The translations under genes were made by a program, and so were the position numbers. A stretch of DNA of 64,000 nt from positions 1 to 64,000 of the forward strand of contig NZ_JAGGJV010000014.1 of NCBI RefSeq assembly GCF_017873135.1, read 5' to 3'. The DNA is from Rhizobium herbae. GTDB taxonomy: Bacteria > Pseudomonadota > Alphaproteobacteria > Rhizobiales > Rhizobiaceae. How positions within the stretch are numbered: the stretch's first letter is position 1; each line of letters starts with the position of its first letter. Positions 42,230 through 51,390 of this stretch are shown piece after piece. Under the pieces are notes generated by a model. It searched no databases, had not been told where the DNA came from, and saw only the letters and a list, made by a program, of their open reading frames with translations.

Positions 42230-43261
42230 TCACAGGCGGTTAGGGCTGATCGGTCCGGATTTGTCCGTGTCCAGAAGGTAACACCCCCCTACAGTGGCGT
42301 GGCCAAGCACGAGGGCAATCGTCCCGTGGTCCTTGCCCATCTCTGCCAGGATGGTTGCGACCGTGTGCCGGAGACCCTTTAGTGTCAGCCCGGGCTGGAT
42401 CACGCCTTCGGCCTCCAGTTTGCCTTTCAGCTTGCTCCAGTTCGTGCTGAACCCATTATAGGTCCAGGGCATCCCCCTGCTGTTGGCGCACAACGTCAGC
42501 GCATCATGCTTCGGTGCATTCGCCATTGCTTCAGAGACAGGCTCGAACAGCGGCAGGTAAATCGCCTGGCCGGTCTTGTTGCGTCGTGTGTCGAGCCCGG
42601 CCTGTGTGATCGCCGACCTGGGCAGGTCCAGCGCATCCTGCGGATCCAGTGCATAGAACATCATCAGCGCGATCGGCAGCACCATATGAGATGGCAGGGC
42701 GGCGAGAACGGTTTCACGCTCAGCGTCGGTCCATGGTCGGTTGGCGTCAGGCAGGCTCTTGGGTCGTCGAGCGGGCTTCACCTTGGCCGCTGGATTGTCC
42801 TTCGTATACCCATACTCAATTCCCCAGTCGAAGATCACCGACAGGACAGAGCGCACATAGTTGGCAAAGCGGAATTTGCGCTTCTCCAGCGCCTTGTCGC
42901 GGATCTTCGCGATCAGGGGAGGCGTGAAACGGTCCAGAGGAGTGTCTTCGATCGCTTGAAGGTAGTCGAAGCATTTCTGATAGTCGGCGCGCGTTCGAGG
43001 AGCCAGTTCGGTGTGGAACCTGACGCTTTCTCGGTACCTGGTTATCAACATACCCAGCGTCCCTGGCTTGGTCTGCTTTTCATTGACCAACTCGTTGATG
43101 CGGTGAATCTCCATGTCAAACGCGAGTGTGTATGGCTCGAATTTTCGGCAGTCGATCTTCACCCGCGTCTTGCGGTGATAGCAGCGCCAATCGCCGTCGT
43201 GGTCCCTGAAAATCTGCCAGCCTCTGTATTTGTTGGGGCGCCTTAACTGAGGTTTTGTCAT
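42230..43261 (-). CDS. Tyrosine recombinase/integrase, C-terminally altered and probably inactive
   Basis: The 343-residue protein has the N-terminal SAM-like domain and a catalytic domain with LKGLRHTVATILAEMG (Arg II region) and VLGHAT (His III). The usual first catalytic Arg motif reads YALDPQDAL, without an Arg at the expected place. After GHATVG the family pattern ends and the nucleophile Tyr segment is replaced by an unrelated tail. The change of sequence coincides with the 10-bp repeat 42286-42295, so the phage end may have truncated the gene. It overlaps the small HTH gene by 4 bp. Likely the integrase of an older element. Confidence 0.75.
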   Translation of the reverse strand: MTKPQLRRPNKYRGWQIFRDHDGDWRCYHRKTRVKIDCRKFEPYTLAFDMEIHRINELVNEKQTKPGTLGMLITRYRESVRFHTELAPRTRADYQKCFDYLQAIEDTPLDRFTPPLIAKIRDKALEKRKFRFANYVRSVLSVIFDWGIEYGYTKDNPAAKVKPARRPKSLPDANRPWTDAERETVLAALPSHMVLPIALMMFYALDPQDALDLPRSAITQAGLDTRRNKTGQAIYLPLFEPVSEAMANAPKHDALTLCANSRGMPWTYNGFSTNWSKLKGKLEAEGVIQPGLTLKGLRHTVATILAEMGKDHGTIALVLGHATVGGCYLLDTDKSGPISPNRL

Positions 43262-43494
43262 CCGAGCCGCTCCAGGATTTCCGCGTCCGTACCCGCGTTT
43301 CCGGCTTTGACTTGGTCGAGCCATAGATCGAGATCGCGGATGTCATAGCGCTCCTGGCTTTCCGGCATTGCAATAGGCCTGACGGAGCAGACCCTAGGGA
43401 AACGCTTCAAGGGTAACCCAACATAGTCCGCCGCCTGTTTAATCGACATCATTCGAGGTTGAACGACGCGAATGTTCAACATGGCGTTTGCCAT
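43258..43494 (-). CDS. Small HTH protein, excisionase-like
   Basis: The 78-residue protein contains MMSIKQAADYVGLPLKRF (~15-32), the winged-helix motif of AlpA/excisionase-type proteins, and YDIRDLDLWLDQ, the matching recognition-wing end. It overlaps the integrase by 4 bp, forming an int/xis-type pair. ATG 43494 has a GGAG site upstream. Confidence 0.7.
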   Translation of the reverse strand: MANAMLNIRVVQPRMMSIKQAADYVGLPLKRFPRVCSVRPIAMPESQERYDIRDLDLWLDQVKAGNAGTDAEILERLG

Positions 43495-44001
43495 TACTCC
43501 GCTCCCCACTTGGACCACTGACAAACTGAGAAGTGTGATTCGCAGTCGATGAGTACCAGCGCCGGCCCGGCTTGCGGCGGGGTCAAGCAGCGTTCTGCGC
43601 GCAATTTTGTCCAGCCGAGAGTGCGGAGACCTTGCGCCGATCGGTACGCGGCGCAATGTATGCCCAAGTTCGATTTCATTCTGAGCTTAGCTAGCATGAT
43701 TGCGGCTTCTCCGAATTTGACGGTGCGGCCTGATGGCTCCACTTGGGCCGCAGCTCTCCAAGAGTTTTCTGTAGGTTAAATTGAAGAGCAATTTCGAAAC
43801 TGGGTAAACTCGTAAATTTGGGAGTCAAGGTGGCCAATCGAATAGGGTTCGAAGCGTCACCCAACGAGACATCACGGGCCGGTAAGCGACGCATGCGCGC
43901 TGAAAACGACGGAAAATCTGCAGCATTTAAAATAATGTTGACGAAGGAACGCTGCTCCGGACCAACAATATACGGTACCGGTGTTGGAATCACTCGAGTG
44001 A
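43495..44001. other. Intergenic stretch without a recognisable gene
   Basis: About 500 bp. Short open frames exist on both strands, but none has a ribosome site together with a recognisable motif. No tRNA gene or repeat was found. Confidence 0.4.
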
Positions 44002-44244
44002 CTAGTCGTTACTGGCCTTCAAGCGCACGCCGATTCCTCCCTGAACCATTTCACCTTCTTCCTCGAACACGATCCCGGCGGCCTCAAACGTGAATCGCAC
44101 GAGTCTCAAATTGCTCTCACGCATTTCGCCACCTCGCTCAAACGCACGGATGGAGACCGCGCTGATGGCGGTACGACTGGCCAACTCGCTTTGTGTCCAA
44201 TCAAGGAGAGCTCGCGCGGCGCGACATTGAGCGGGTTTTATCAA
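44002..44244 (-). CDS. XRE-family transcriptional regulator
   Basis: The ~80-residue protein is a single-domain HTH regulator common in alphaproteobacteria: KPAQCRAARALLDWTQSELASRTAISAVSIRAFERG, then a C-terminal beta segment (FEAAGIVFEEE). TTG at 44244 with AAGAAGG upstream fits the family start; a TTG at 44283 is possible. It is divergent from the LysR gene. Confidence 0.75.
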   Translation of the reverse strand: MIKPAQCRAARALLDWTQSELASRTAISAVSIRAFERGGEMRESNLRLVRFTFEAAGIVFEEEGEMVQGGIGVRLKASND

Positions 44245-44451
44245 CGTAACCTTCTTTTTTCGAAAGTTGGGTATTGAAAACAAAAGTTTTAAGTGTTAAA
44301 CAACCTCAACTTACCTTTTGAACGTCTGGTACGCAACGATTCGCGCCGCTGCGCGCTGTTTTGCCCGTCAGTTGTCGTCGGCTGCGGCGAATTGCCATTT
44401 GAGGCTGGTGTCGCGAACAACGTGCGACGCAGTTGGTTGTAAGGTGCACAC

Positions 44452-45366
44452 ATGGAATTCCGCCAACTCACCTACTTCGTTGCCGTTGCAGAGGAACTCC
44501 ATTTCGGCAGGGCGGCGGCTCGGGTGCACATTGCCCAGCCAGCATTGTCGACGCAGATCCAAGCGCTAGAGCGTGAATTGGGTGTGCAGCTGTTCGTCCG
44601 AACAACGCGGCGCGTTGAGCTGACCGTGGCGGGCGAGACGTTTTATGATCGATGTGTGCGGATCCTCGGCGACATCGATCTGAGCGCAGAGGTAACCCGC
44701 TCGGTTGCTGGCAAAACCGCAACGAAGATCAGAATTGGCACTATCTACCCGGCCACCATCGGTGTGCTTCCCGCGTTCTTGGCGAAGATCGCCCGAAAAT
44801 ATCCTGATATCCAGTTGCAGATCCAGAGCGGCTCGACCGGCGACATTATCCGCAATCTCGAGTCCGGCCAGATCAACCTCGGTTTCATCCGGCCTGTGGA
44901 GAATATTGGTAGCTTACGCTTCTTCTCGATGGCCAGCGACGAATATATGCTGGCGGTCGCGAAGGGCAGCCGGCTTGCCGGACTTGAGGTGATCGGCATT
45001 GAGGACCTCCGCGATCAGAAGATTATCTCTTTCTCGCGCCAGAACCTCTCCTACACCGAACGGTACTTTGCCGAGATGTTCGCCGAGCATGATCTGGTGC
45101 GCAACATCGCCTACACCTGCGACGACACGTTTGCGCTGATATCGCTTGTCTCGGCCGGACTTGGCATCGGCTTTGCGCCGCAATGGACAAGAGATTTTCC
45201 CAACCGCAATTTCGAGCTTCGCAAAGTGAGGGGCGTAGATTTCAGGATCGGTATGGGGGTTGCTTGGAGCATGGAGGATCCAACGGCATCGCGTGACGAT
45301 ATCATCGATATTGCCCGTTCACTGGTTAGGCCGCAAAGACAGCCTACGGCAGAAACCTCGCGCTAA
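44452..45366 (+). CDS. LysR-family transcriptional regulator
   Basis: The 304-residue protein has the LysR winged helix at the N-terminus (FRQLTYFVAVAEELHFGRAAARVHIAQPALSTQIQALE; split HTH ~18-37) and the ligand-binding effector domain (~90-290; IRIGTIYPATIGVLPAFL, LVSAGLGIGFAPQW). It resembles the CbnR/CatR subgroup by the RAAARVHIAQPALS sequence. Such regulators usually control a divergent operon; here the adjacent divergent gene is only the XRE regulator, so its target is elsewhere or lost. The effector is unknown. Confidence 0.9.
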   Translation: MEFRQLTYFVAVAEELHFGRAAARVHIAQPALSTQIQALERELGVQLFVRTTRRVELTVAGETFYDRCVRILGDIDLSAEVTRSVAGKTATKIRIGTIYPATIGVLPAFLAKIARKYPDIQLQIQSGSTGDIIRNLESGQINLGFIRPVENIGSLRFFSMASDEYMLAVAKGSRLAGLEVIGIEDLRDQKIISFSRQNLSYTERYFAEMFAEHDLVRNIAYTCDDTFALISLVSAGLGIGFAPQWTRDFPNRNFELRKVRGVDFRIGMGVAWSMEDPTASRDDIIDIARSLVRPQRQPTAETSR

Positions 45367-45388
45367 TCGCTTCTAGCCATGCAGCGTC

Positions 45389-45736
45389 TCAGTGCCGTGT
45401 AGGGATGGCGATGGGCAAAAGCTTGGTTGCCTGGTCGACGACCTCTCGCAATGTTCTCCATCCGGGCAGATTTCGTTCACTGATACGTTCCTCGACCGCT
45501 TTCAGCATCCATCCGGCGCTGGCAACGTCTCCTGCGGCCTTGTAGTGATCAAAGCGTTTGACGCAGGCCTTGATGCGGGAACGGGCGTCGCCATTGTCCA
45601 GCGGTATCGTTGCGACTAGCAACTCGGCCTCCTGATAGGCCAGCGCGATACGCCGCCTTTTCTCCGCATCGCTGTCGATGATGACGCTGAGGGTGAAGAC
45701 CAGAGTTTTCGAGAGAAGTTCGGTTTCGTCGTTCAT
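45389..45736 (-). CDS. Conserved small protein of the tra operon
   Basis: The 115-residue helical protein overlaps the TraG stop codon by 4 bp and so belongs to the transfer operon. It has KRRRIALAYQEAELLVATIPLDNGDARSRIKACVKRF (~25-61). Small proteins of this type follow traG on rhizobial mobilisable elements; function unknown. ATG 45736 was selected by the overlap. Confidence 0.6.
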   Translation of the reverse strand: MNDETELLSKTLVFTLSVIIDSDAEKRRRIALAYQEAELLVATIPLDNGDARSRIKACVKRFDHYKAAGDVASAGWMLKAVEERISERNLPGWRTLREVVDQATKLLPIAIPTRH

Positions 45737-47307
45737 ACTGGATCGAAGGCTCCTTTGAACTCTGGGTCGGCATAATATCGGAGTTTGCGGACCCACGCCG
45801 GCCGCTGCCCTTGCCTGAGCAGGATCATCTTATCTTCCGGTAGCCGCATGATTTCGTCGGCATTGATGAGATCACGGGCCGAGATATGTTCGGAGGAAGA
45901 ACTTTTACCATCGCTCCATGATCTCGTCACGAACTGCGCATCCGTCTTGCCGATCGAGCGGGTAATCAGTTCGGCGGTTTCGACGTCGTTGACTCCAAAA
46001 ACCTGACGCACGGCGGCATTCGACAGGAACGTGCCGGCGCGCTTCCCATAGGTGGCACGCAGCTGGTGGATATCCTGGAGGACGGGCCAGAGCTGGACGC
46101 CGTAACCGGCCATGAGGCCCATGGCGCGTTCGACTGGGACCAGGTGGCCGAGAGCAGCGAACTCGTCCAGCAGGTAGAGGACCGGCTGGGCCGGGACACC
46201 TGGATCCCGCGCCATATCGGTAAGGCTCTGGGTGATCAGCAGCCGCAGCCATCTGGAATAGGTGGACAGCCGATCGGGCGGCAGGACCAGAAACACGGTG
46301 ACGTTGTTGCGCTTGAGATCGGCGAAGCGGAAATTCGATCGGCCAACTACCGCAGTCATGCGCGGACTGTCGAGGAAATGGGTGTGACGCTGTGCAGCCG
46401 ACAGAACGCCGGCCGCTTCCCGATCGGATTTGCCAAGGTGCCGATTGGCGGCGCGCGCGATCAGACAATTCGCCTCGTCCATGCCTTGCATTTGCGCAAT
46501 CAGACCGAGGAAACGCTCCGGAGCAAACGTGAGATATTCGCGAAGCGTAGCGAGCGTTCGCCGACCCGTAGATTCCGCCACCGCGATCTTGAGGATCAGG
46601 CCGGCAATGAGCGCCTTGGCCTCCTCATTCCAGTGCGCATCGCCACTCATGCCCGGCTCGTCGAACACGAGAGCATCGGCCAGCGTGTTAGCATCTTCCG
46701 CGACATCGAGACCGTCCGGATCGAGCATGTCGAGCGGATTGAAGGCAGCGGAGCTTTTGCCCGTGACGCCGAACGGATCGAGGATGTGAACTGGGCCGAA
46801 TTGCTCGCGTGCGCGGCCCGCGACCTTGGCATTCTCGCCCTTGGGATCGATGCAGATCACCGAGCGTTCGGCGCTCAGCAGATTGGGGATGATGGTGCCA
46901 ACACCTTTGCCCGTTCGCGTCGGTGCTATGGTCAGCAGATGGGCCGGTCCGTCATAACGCAGCAGCATGTTTGTTGTCGGATCGCGACCGATCAGCAGAC
47001 CATCAACTGTTGCGGCGAGTTTTTGTAGTTCCTTGCCGGTTGCCCAGCGAGCGGAGCCGAAGACAGAGGAAATCGGCACATCCGTGATGAAGGCTGAGAC
47101 ACAACCGACAGAACCGAACACGAGCGGCAAATATTTGGCGACGGCTTGGATGACGTCGCTGATCTGTCCGGGTTCAAACCCGCCGATCAGATGGATCAGA
47201 AAACTTGCGAGCAGCAGCAGCGCCGAACACAATATGCCGACAACAGTGCATACGACGGCGAGGACCGGAGCCGTAACAATCGACTTCAGCAAACGCGAAA
47301 ACCTCAT
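45733..47307 (-). CDS. traG: Conjugative coupling protein TraG/VirD4
   Basis: The 524-residue protein is a type IV coupling ATPase that brings the relaxase-DNA complex to a secretion channel. Two membrane helices lie near the N-terminus (~11-40 and ~58-76), Walker A APTRTGKGVG at ~128-137 and Walker B VLYLLDEFAAL at ~375. It is shorter than Ti TraG (~650), lacking most of the C-terminal extension. Its start overlaps the TraD stop (ATGA). No mating-pair formation genes are in the window, so transfer would depend on another system. Confidence 0.92.
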   Translation of the reverse strand: MRFSRLLKSIVTAPVLAVVCTVVGILCSALLLLASFLIHLIGGFEPGQISDVIQAVAKYLPLVFGSVGCVSAFITDVPISSVFGSARWATGKELQKLAATVDGLLIGRDPTTNMLLRYDGPAHLLTIAPTRTGKGVGTIIPNLLSAERSVICIDPKGENAKVAGRAREQFGPVHILDPFGVTGKSSAAFNPLDMLDPDGLDVAEDANTLADALVFDEPGMSGDAHWNEEAKALIAGLILKIAVAESTGRRTLATLREYLTFAPERFLGLIAQMQGMDEANCLIARAANRHLGKSDREAAGVLSAAQRHTHFLDSPRMTAVVGRSNFRFADLKRNNVTVFLVLPPDRLSTYSRWLRLLITQSLTDMARDPGVPAQPVLYLLDEFAALGHLVPVERAMGLMAGYGVQLWPVLQDIHQLRATYGKRAGTFLSNAAVRQVFGVNDVETAELITRSIGKTDAQFVTRSWSDGKSSSSEHISARDLINADEIMRLPEDKMILLRQGQRPAWVRKLRYYADPEFKGAFDPV

Positions 47308-47603
47308 TCCGGATTTCCGTAGCTAGACCCTTCGGCCGATGACGCCGGCTGCAGAATATCGCCGAACAGGTCCTTGTCGCCATCACGGGTGAGGAAGCCG
47401 GGCAGCTCCTTGCGCAGCCAGTCGCCGAGGCGCCGGCTGAAGTCTGCATCGTTGGAATTCTCGAGCCGATATAGAACCAGCGCTCCGAGCAGAACCTTGC
47501 GCCTGGTGTCCCGGGCGCGCTCCTGTTTGCCGAGACGAGCGACAAGGGTCTTCTTTCGCTCTTCCAGTTCAACAATGCGTTGTCCGATCGTCTTGCGGGC
47601 CAT
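47304..47603 (-). CDS. traD: Conjugal transfer protein TraD
   Basis: The 99-residue protein resembles the small TraD proteins of rhizobial and Agrobacterium plasmids: KTIGQRIVELEERKKTLVARLGKQERARDTRRKVLLGALVL (~4-44). They are relaxosome accessory proteins resembling MobC. The ATG at 47603 has GGGAT at seven bases; an ATG 9 bp upstream is less likely. The usual traC is not seen. Confidence 0.82.
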   Translation of the reverse strand: MARKTIGQRIVELEERKKTLVARLGKQERARDTRRKVLLGALVLYRLENSNDADFSRRLGDWLRKELPGFLTRDGDKDLFGDILQPASSAEGSSYGNPE

Positions 47604-47825
47604 CGATATCATCCCGATGAGGCATATGTGGAACCTGCGACGCTTGTGCAGCCGCCCATGCGCGCAAAAGCAGCACGTCAGAAATGTTTGCGCCCGGGCC
47701 TCATTTTGCTATCTCCCAGTGCGTTGAAGCGATCGGACCAGAGCGCAAGCGCCATTTCTACTCGCAAATTTGGGAGTAGCGCAGCGTCAACACCGGCGTA
47801 TGAGTGAGCAAAGCGAAGGAATGAC

Positions 47826-47856
47826 AAGGGCGCACTTACGAGTTGCTGCGCAACTC
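47826..47856. other. oriT: Origin of transfer (oriT), RSF1010/Ti-type
   Basis: In the traD-traA intergenic region the core AAGGGCGCACTTAC (47826-47839) matches the nick region of Ti and RSF1010 origins. Adjacent GAGTTGC/GCAACTC (47840-47856, 3-nt loop) forms the recognition hairpin. It is the expected substrate of the adjacent MOBQ relaxase. Confidence 0.85.
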
Positions 47857-47894
47857 AAGTTCGAAATGCGCCGTAACGGCCGGAGCCCCGTGTT

Positions 47895-50800
47895 TTGGCG
47901 ATCTACCATTGCAGCATGAAGCCGATAGCCCGCAGCGGCGGCCGTAGCGCCGTGGCGGCTGCCGCCTATCGAACTGCAACGATAATGCTGAATGAGCGCG
48001 ACGGCCTGGCGCACGACTTCGCTCGGAAGAAGGGAGTTGAGCATGCAGAGATCGTGCTTCCCGTCGGTGTGGAGGCGGATTGGGCTCTTGATCGGTCTCG
48101 CCTGTGGAATGCGGTCGAGCATGCGGAGAAACGCAAGGACGCGCGGGTAGCGCGGGAATTCGAGATCGCACTCCCGCATGAGCTGACTTCAGAGCAGCGG
48201 CTGGAACTAACACGTGACTTCGCCCGCGACCTCGCAAACCGGTATGGCGGTGCGGTGGACTTCGCCATTCACCAGCCACACACTGAGGGTGATGTCCGCA
48301 ACTTCCATGCCCATGTGCTGATGACGACGCGGACAGTTTTGCCTGATGGGCTTGGCGAGAAGACGCTGATCGAGCGGGAGAACAAGTGGCTGCTGAACCA
48401 TGATCAGCCGACCTCGCATATGCAGCTTCGCGATATCCGCCAGTCTTGGGAGAGCCATGCAAACCGTCATCTGGTGCGGGCCGGCCTTGATGTCCGCATC
48501 GATCATCGCTCGCACCAGGAGCGCGGGCTGGAGGTGGAGCCGACCGAGCATATGGGTGTCTTTGCCTCGCAGATGGATCGGCGCGGGCTGGATGTGTCAA
48601 GGACCCGGATCGACGAGAAGGCAGCACGCCGTAACGCGGAACTGATCCGGGAAAAGCCGGAGCAGGTGCTGTCGATCCTGACGGACGAGAAGAGCGTGTT
48701 CGACCGGCATGATGTGGCGCGGGCGCTGCATCGTTACATCGACGATAGCCAGGGTTTCCAGAATGCCTTTGCGGCCGTCATGGCATCGTCGGCATTGGTT
48801 GAATTGCGGCCGGGGCAGAATGGCGAGCTTGCGCGATACTCGACCTACGAGATGCTGGAGATCGAGCACGCCATGGCCGCGAGTGCTGAGCGACTGGTAC
48901 AGTCCTCCAGCCATGGCGTTAATCGACATCATGTCGATCAGGCACTGAGCTTACAGGACAAGGCTATCAGGACAAGAACCGCGGCTTCACTGTCTGCAAA
49001 AGCCGAACGCGGCGAAATGCTGCTCGTGGATCGGGAGCGATTAATCGAGCGTTCCGGTTTGAGTGAGGAGCAGCGCGTGGCAGTCCAGCACGTCACCGGG
49101 TCGGCGCAGGTGGCAGCGGTGATCGGCTTTGCCGGCGCTGGCAAATCGACCATGCTTGCCGCCGCGCGCGATGCCTGGGAGCGACAGGGGTATCGGGTTC
49201 AGGGTGCGGCGTTGGCTGGCAAGGCTGCTGAGGGATTGGAGGAATCCTCTGATATCGCCTCGCGCACCTTGGCATCGTGGGAGTATGGCTGGCAGTCGGG
49301 GCGGGGACGGCTCGGCAAGGGCGATGTTCTCGTTATCGACGAAGCCGGCATGGTTGGAAGCCGGCAGTTGGCGCGGTTCGTGATGGAGGCCGAAGCGCGT
49401 GGCGCTAAGCTGGTTCTGGTCGGCGATCACGAGCAGCTTCAGGCGATCGGGGCGGGCTCCCCGTTCCGGGCGATTGCCGAGCGTGTTGGTGCGGTCGAGC
49501 TTTCCGAAATCCGCCGGCAGAGCGAGGGCTGGCAGCGAGAGGCGTCGATTGCGTTTGCCACCCATCGCACCGGCGAGGCGCTGGCTAGCTACGCCGATCG
49601 CGGGGCTGTGAACTTCTCTAAGAATAGGGATGAGGCGCGGGCCGTTTTGGTCCGCGACTATCTCTCCGATCTGGACGAGCGACGAAGCGGATCGCGGATT
49701 GCGTTGGCGCATCGCCGAGTCGATGTCAGGGCGATCAATGCGGATATACGTGCTTCGCTTCAGGAGCAAGGCCGGCTGGCACGAGGGGAGCAAGAGCAGG
49801 ACCCGCATGGCCGTGAAGTCGTCTATCAGACCAATGACGGCAAGCGGTCGTTCGCGCCAGGCGACCGGATCGTGTTGCTGGAAAACAATCGCGACCTTGG
49901 CGTAAAGAACGGCATGCTGGGAACCGTTGAGGCCGTCGAACTGGGCGCACTACAAATACGTCTCGACGGCGCAGGACAGAACAATGCCCGTGCCGTATCC
50001 ATACCCGTGAAGAGTTACCAAGCCTTTGATCACGGCTATGCGACGACGATCCACAAATCCCAAGGGGCGACGGTTGATTGCGCCTTCGTCATGGCGTCGG
50101 GCACCATGGATCGGCATCTGACCTATGTGGCGATGACGCGTCATCGCGACAGCGTGAAGCTCTATGCCGGCCGCGACGAGCTGAAGGACATGAAGGCGCT
50201 CAGCGCCAGCATGGGCCGATCGGGGGCGAAGGAAACGACGCTGGATTACACCCATGCCTTTGCCGAGCGGCGAGGGCTTGCGGAGGAGTTTGGCGTTCGC
50301 AGCGAGATTGCCGTCAGCCTTTCGGCTGGTCGGGCTGAGGATGGGCCTGCGGCTCACGACAGCGCTATGGATGAGCGCGTTCGCTCGCAGGCCGTTCGTC
50401 AGCCATCAGCCACAGCCGAGGCGCAGCGGAGTGGGCATGGTGTCGAGATGCCGGGCGAAAAGGTCGAGCCGCTTGTGCCGGCGCTGACGAAACATTCCCG
50501 CAGCGTCGAGGAGATAGCTCGCGAAAAGGCACGGCCGGACTTTGAGAGGGCCATGGAGGCGGTGCGTTCCGTTGGTCGCAATGTCTATGCCGATCTGGAT
50601 GGTGTCGCGGCCAAGCTCAGCGTTGCCATCGTGGACAAGGGTATGGACGGACAGGCGCTGGCGAAATCGGTTGCGGAGCGACCAGAGCAGCTCGGGGAGT
50701 TGCGCGGCAAGTCTGGGCTTCTGGGTGAGAACAAGGAGCGCCGCGCCGCGCGTCATTACGCCAACGCACTCAGCAATTACGTTGCATCAGCCGGCCGAAC

Positions 50801-51212
50801 CTGGGAGCGGCGGCTTGAAGCAGAGCGTCAGTCGGAAACCTGGAACCGTGAGAAGCGGGATGTGGTCGAGGTGCCGGGGCTGACGCAGCGCAGCGAAGCC
50901 ATTTTGAAACAGCTCGACGGGCTGTCCCATGCGGAGAAGCCGAAGCTCCTCGAGCAGCTATCGGGCACGCCGGAAGGAAAACAGGCGCTTGAGGAGGCGA
51001 GACAAGTCGTCCAGGCGCTGGAGCAGCGGTTTGGTAGCGCCGATCCGCGTGATCTGAAGACCGATAACCTGCGGCTGGGGCCGGAAGTCTCCGCCAAGCT
51101 CGATCGGATCAAGCATGTCGCCTGCCTAACAGATCGCGCGCAGCGGGCCGAGTTGTCGCGTCAATACGAGCTGAAGCGGAGCCTCAACAAGGGGCTGGGA
51201 TTGGGGATGTGA
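47895..51212 (+). CDS. traA: Relaxase-helicase TraA (MOBQ)
   Basis: The 1105-residue protein nicks oriT and unwinds the transferred strand. The relaxase domain (~1-240) has the likely nucleophile Y25 in AYRTAT and the metal site HQPHTEGDVRNFHAHVLMT (H126, H138, H140). A RecD-like helicase domain follows with GFAGAGKST (~411-419) and DEAGMVG (~480). The C-terminal ~250 residues are coiled-coil rich. Start is TTG at 47895 giving AIYHCSMKP, the family N-terminus. It is divergent from traDG, as in the Ti tra region. Length is typical. Confidence 0.94.
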   Translation: MAIYHCSMKPIARSGGRSAVAAAAYRTATIMLNERDGLAHDFARKKGVEHAEIVLPVGVEADWALDRSRLWNAVEHAEKRKDARVAREFEIALPHELTSEQRLELTRDFARDLANRYGGAVDFAIHQPHTEGDVRNFHAHVLMTTRTVLPDGLGEKTLIERENKWLLNHDQPTSHMQLRDIRQSWESHANRHLVRAGLDVRIDHRSHQERGLEVEPTEHMGVFASQMDRRGLDVSRTRIDEKAARRNAELIREKPEQVLSILTDEKSVFDRHDVARALHRYIDDSQGFQNAFAAVMASSALVELRPGQNGELARYSTYEMLEIEHAMAASAERLVQSSSHGVNRHHVDQALSLQDKAIRTRTAASLSAKAERGEMLLVDRERLIERSGLSEEQRVAVQHVTGSAQVAAVIGFAGAGKSTMLAAARDAWERQGYRVQGAALAGKAAEGLEESSDIASRTLASWEYGWQSGRGRLGKGDVLVIDEAGMVGSRQLARFVMEAEARGAKLVLVGDHEQLQAIGAGSPFRAIAERVGAVELSEIRRQSEGWQREASIAFATHRTGEALASYADRGAVNFSKNRDEARAVLVRDYLSDLDERRSGSRIALAHRRVDVRAINADIRASLQEQGRLARGEQEQDPHGREVVYQTNDGKRSFAPGDRIVLLENNRDLGVKNGMLGTVEAVELGALQIRLDGAGQNNARAVSIPVKSYQAFDHGYATTIHKSQGATVDCAFVMASGTMDRHLTYVAMTRHRDSVKLYAGRDELKDMKALSASMGRSGAKETTLDYTHAFAERRGLAEEFGVRSEIAVSLSAGRAEDGPAAHDSAMDERVRSQAVRQPSATAEAQRSGHGVEMPGEKVEPLVPALTKHSRSVEEIAREKARPDFERAMEAVRSVGRNVYADLDGVAAKLSVAIVDKGMDGQALAKSVAERPEQLGELRGKSGLLGENKERRAARHYANALSNYVASAGRTWERRLEAERQSETWNREKRDVVEVPGLTQRSEAILKQLDGLSHAEKPKLLEQLSGTPEGKQALEEARQVVQALEQRFGSADPRDLKTDNLRLGPEVSAKLDRIKHVACLTDRAQRAELSRQYELKRSLNKGLGLGM

Positions 51213-51330
51213 CCACGGTTACAATCAAGCTCAGCCACGCCATCTGTGGGCAGATTTTGGGAAAGGGAGGCGTCCTGAGACGGCCTCCAACGTTTGGTTT
51301 GCAATTTTCCGTTTTTGATAAGTTTGACTG
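51213..51330. other. Intergenic between traA and abiE operon
   Basis: No gene. An imperfect hairpin GGAGGC-GTC/GAC-GGCCTCC (51267-51289) lies after traA without a T-tract and may be a weak terminator. Confidence 0.35.
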
Positions 51331-51331
51331 C

Positions 51332-51385
51332 GTAAAGTGGCATTCTTTCAAACCTTGAACTAAGTTTGAAAGTATGCCATTTTAC
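51332..51385 (+). promoter_or_regulatory. Operator-like inverted repeat upstream of abiEi
   Basis: The arms 51332-51353 and 51364-51385 match at 20 of 22 positions and end 5 bp before the antitoxin ATG. Known AbiEi antitoxins bind inverted repeats in their own promoter and repress the operon, so this is a probable autoregulatory operator. It likely overlaps the promoter. Confidence 0.8.
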
Positions 51386-51390
51386 TAAGT

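Larger units (their letters stand above)
108..42285 (-). mobile_element. Mu-like transposable prophage with P2-like tail (BcepMu type)
   Basis: The element carries a DDE transposase of MuA type with its MuB ATPase, a repressor/Ner switch, Mor and GemA homologues, Mu-type head genes (gp27, gp28, gp29, F, G, I, gp36-38) and P2-type tail genes (FI, FII, E/E', T, U, X, D, V, W, J, I, H). Gene order runs from the repressor at ~41.1 kb to the adenine methylase at 0.3 kb, so the right end of the phage faces position 1. All core genes appear intact. The ends are inferred from a shared 10-bp sequence and from where the neighbouring integrase loses similarity to its family; they are not proven, and a 5-bp target duplication with TG/CA ends could not be demonstrated. 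Confidence 0.88.
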
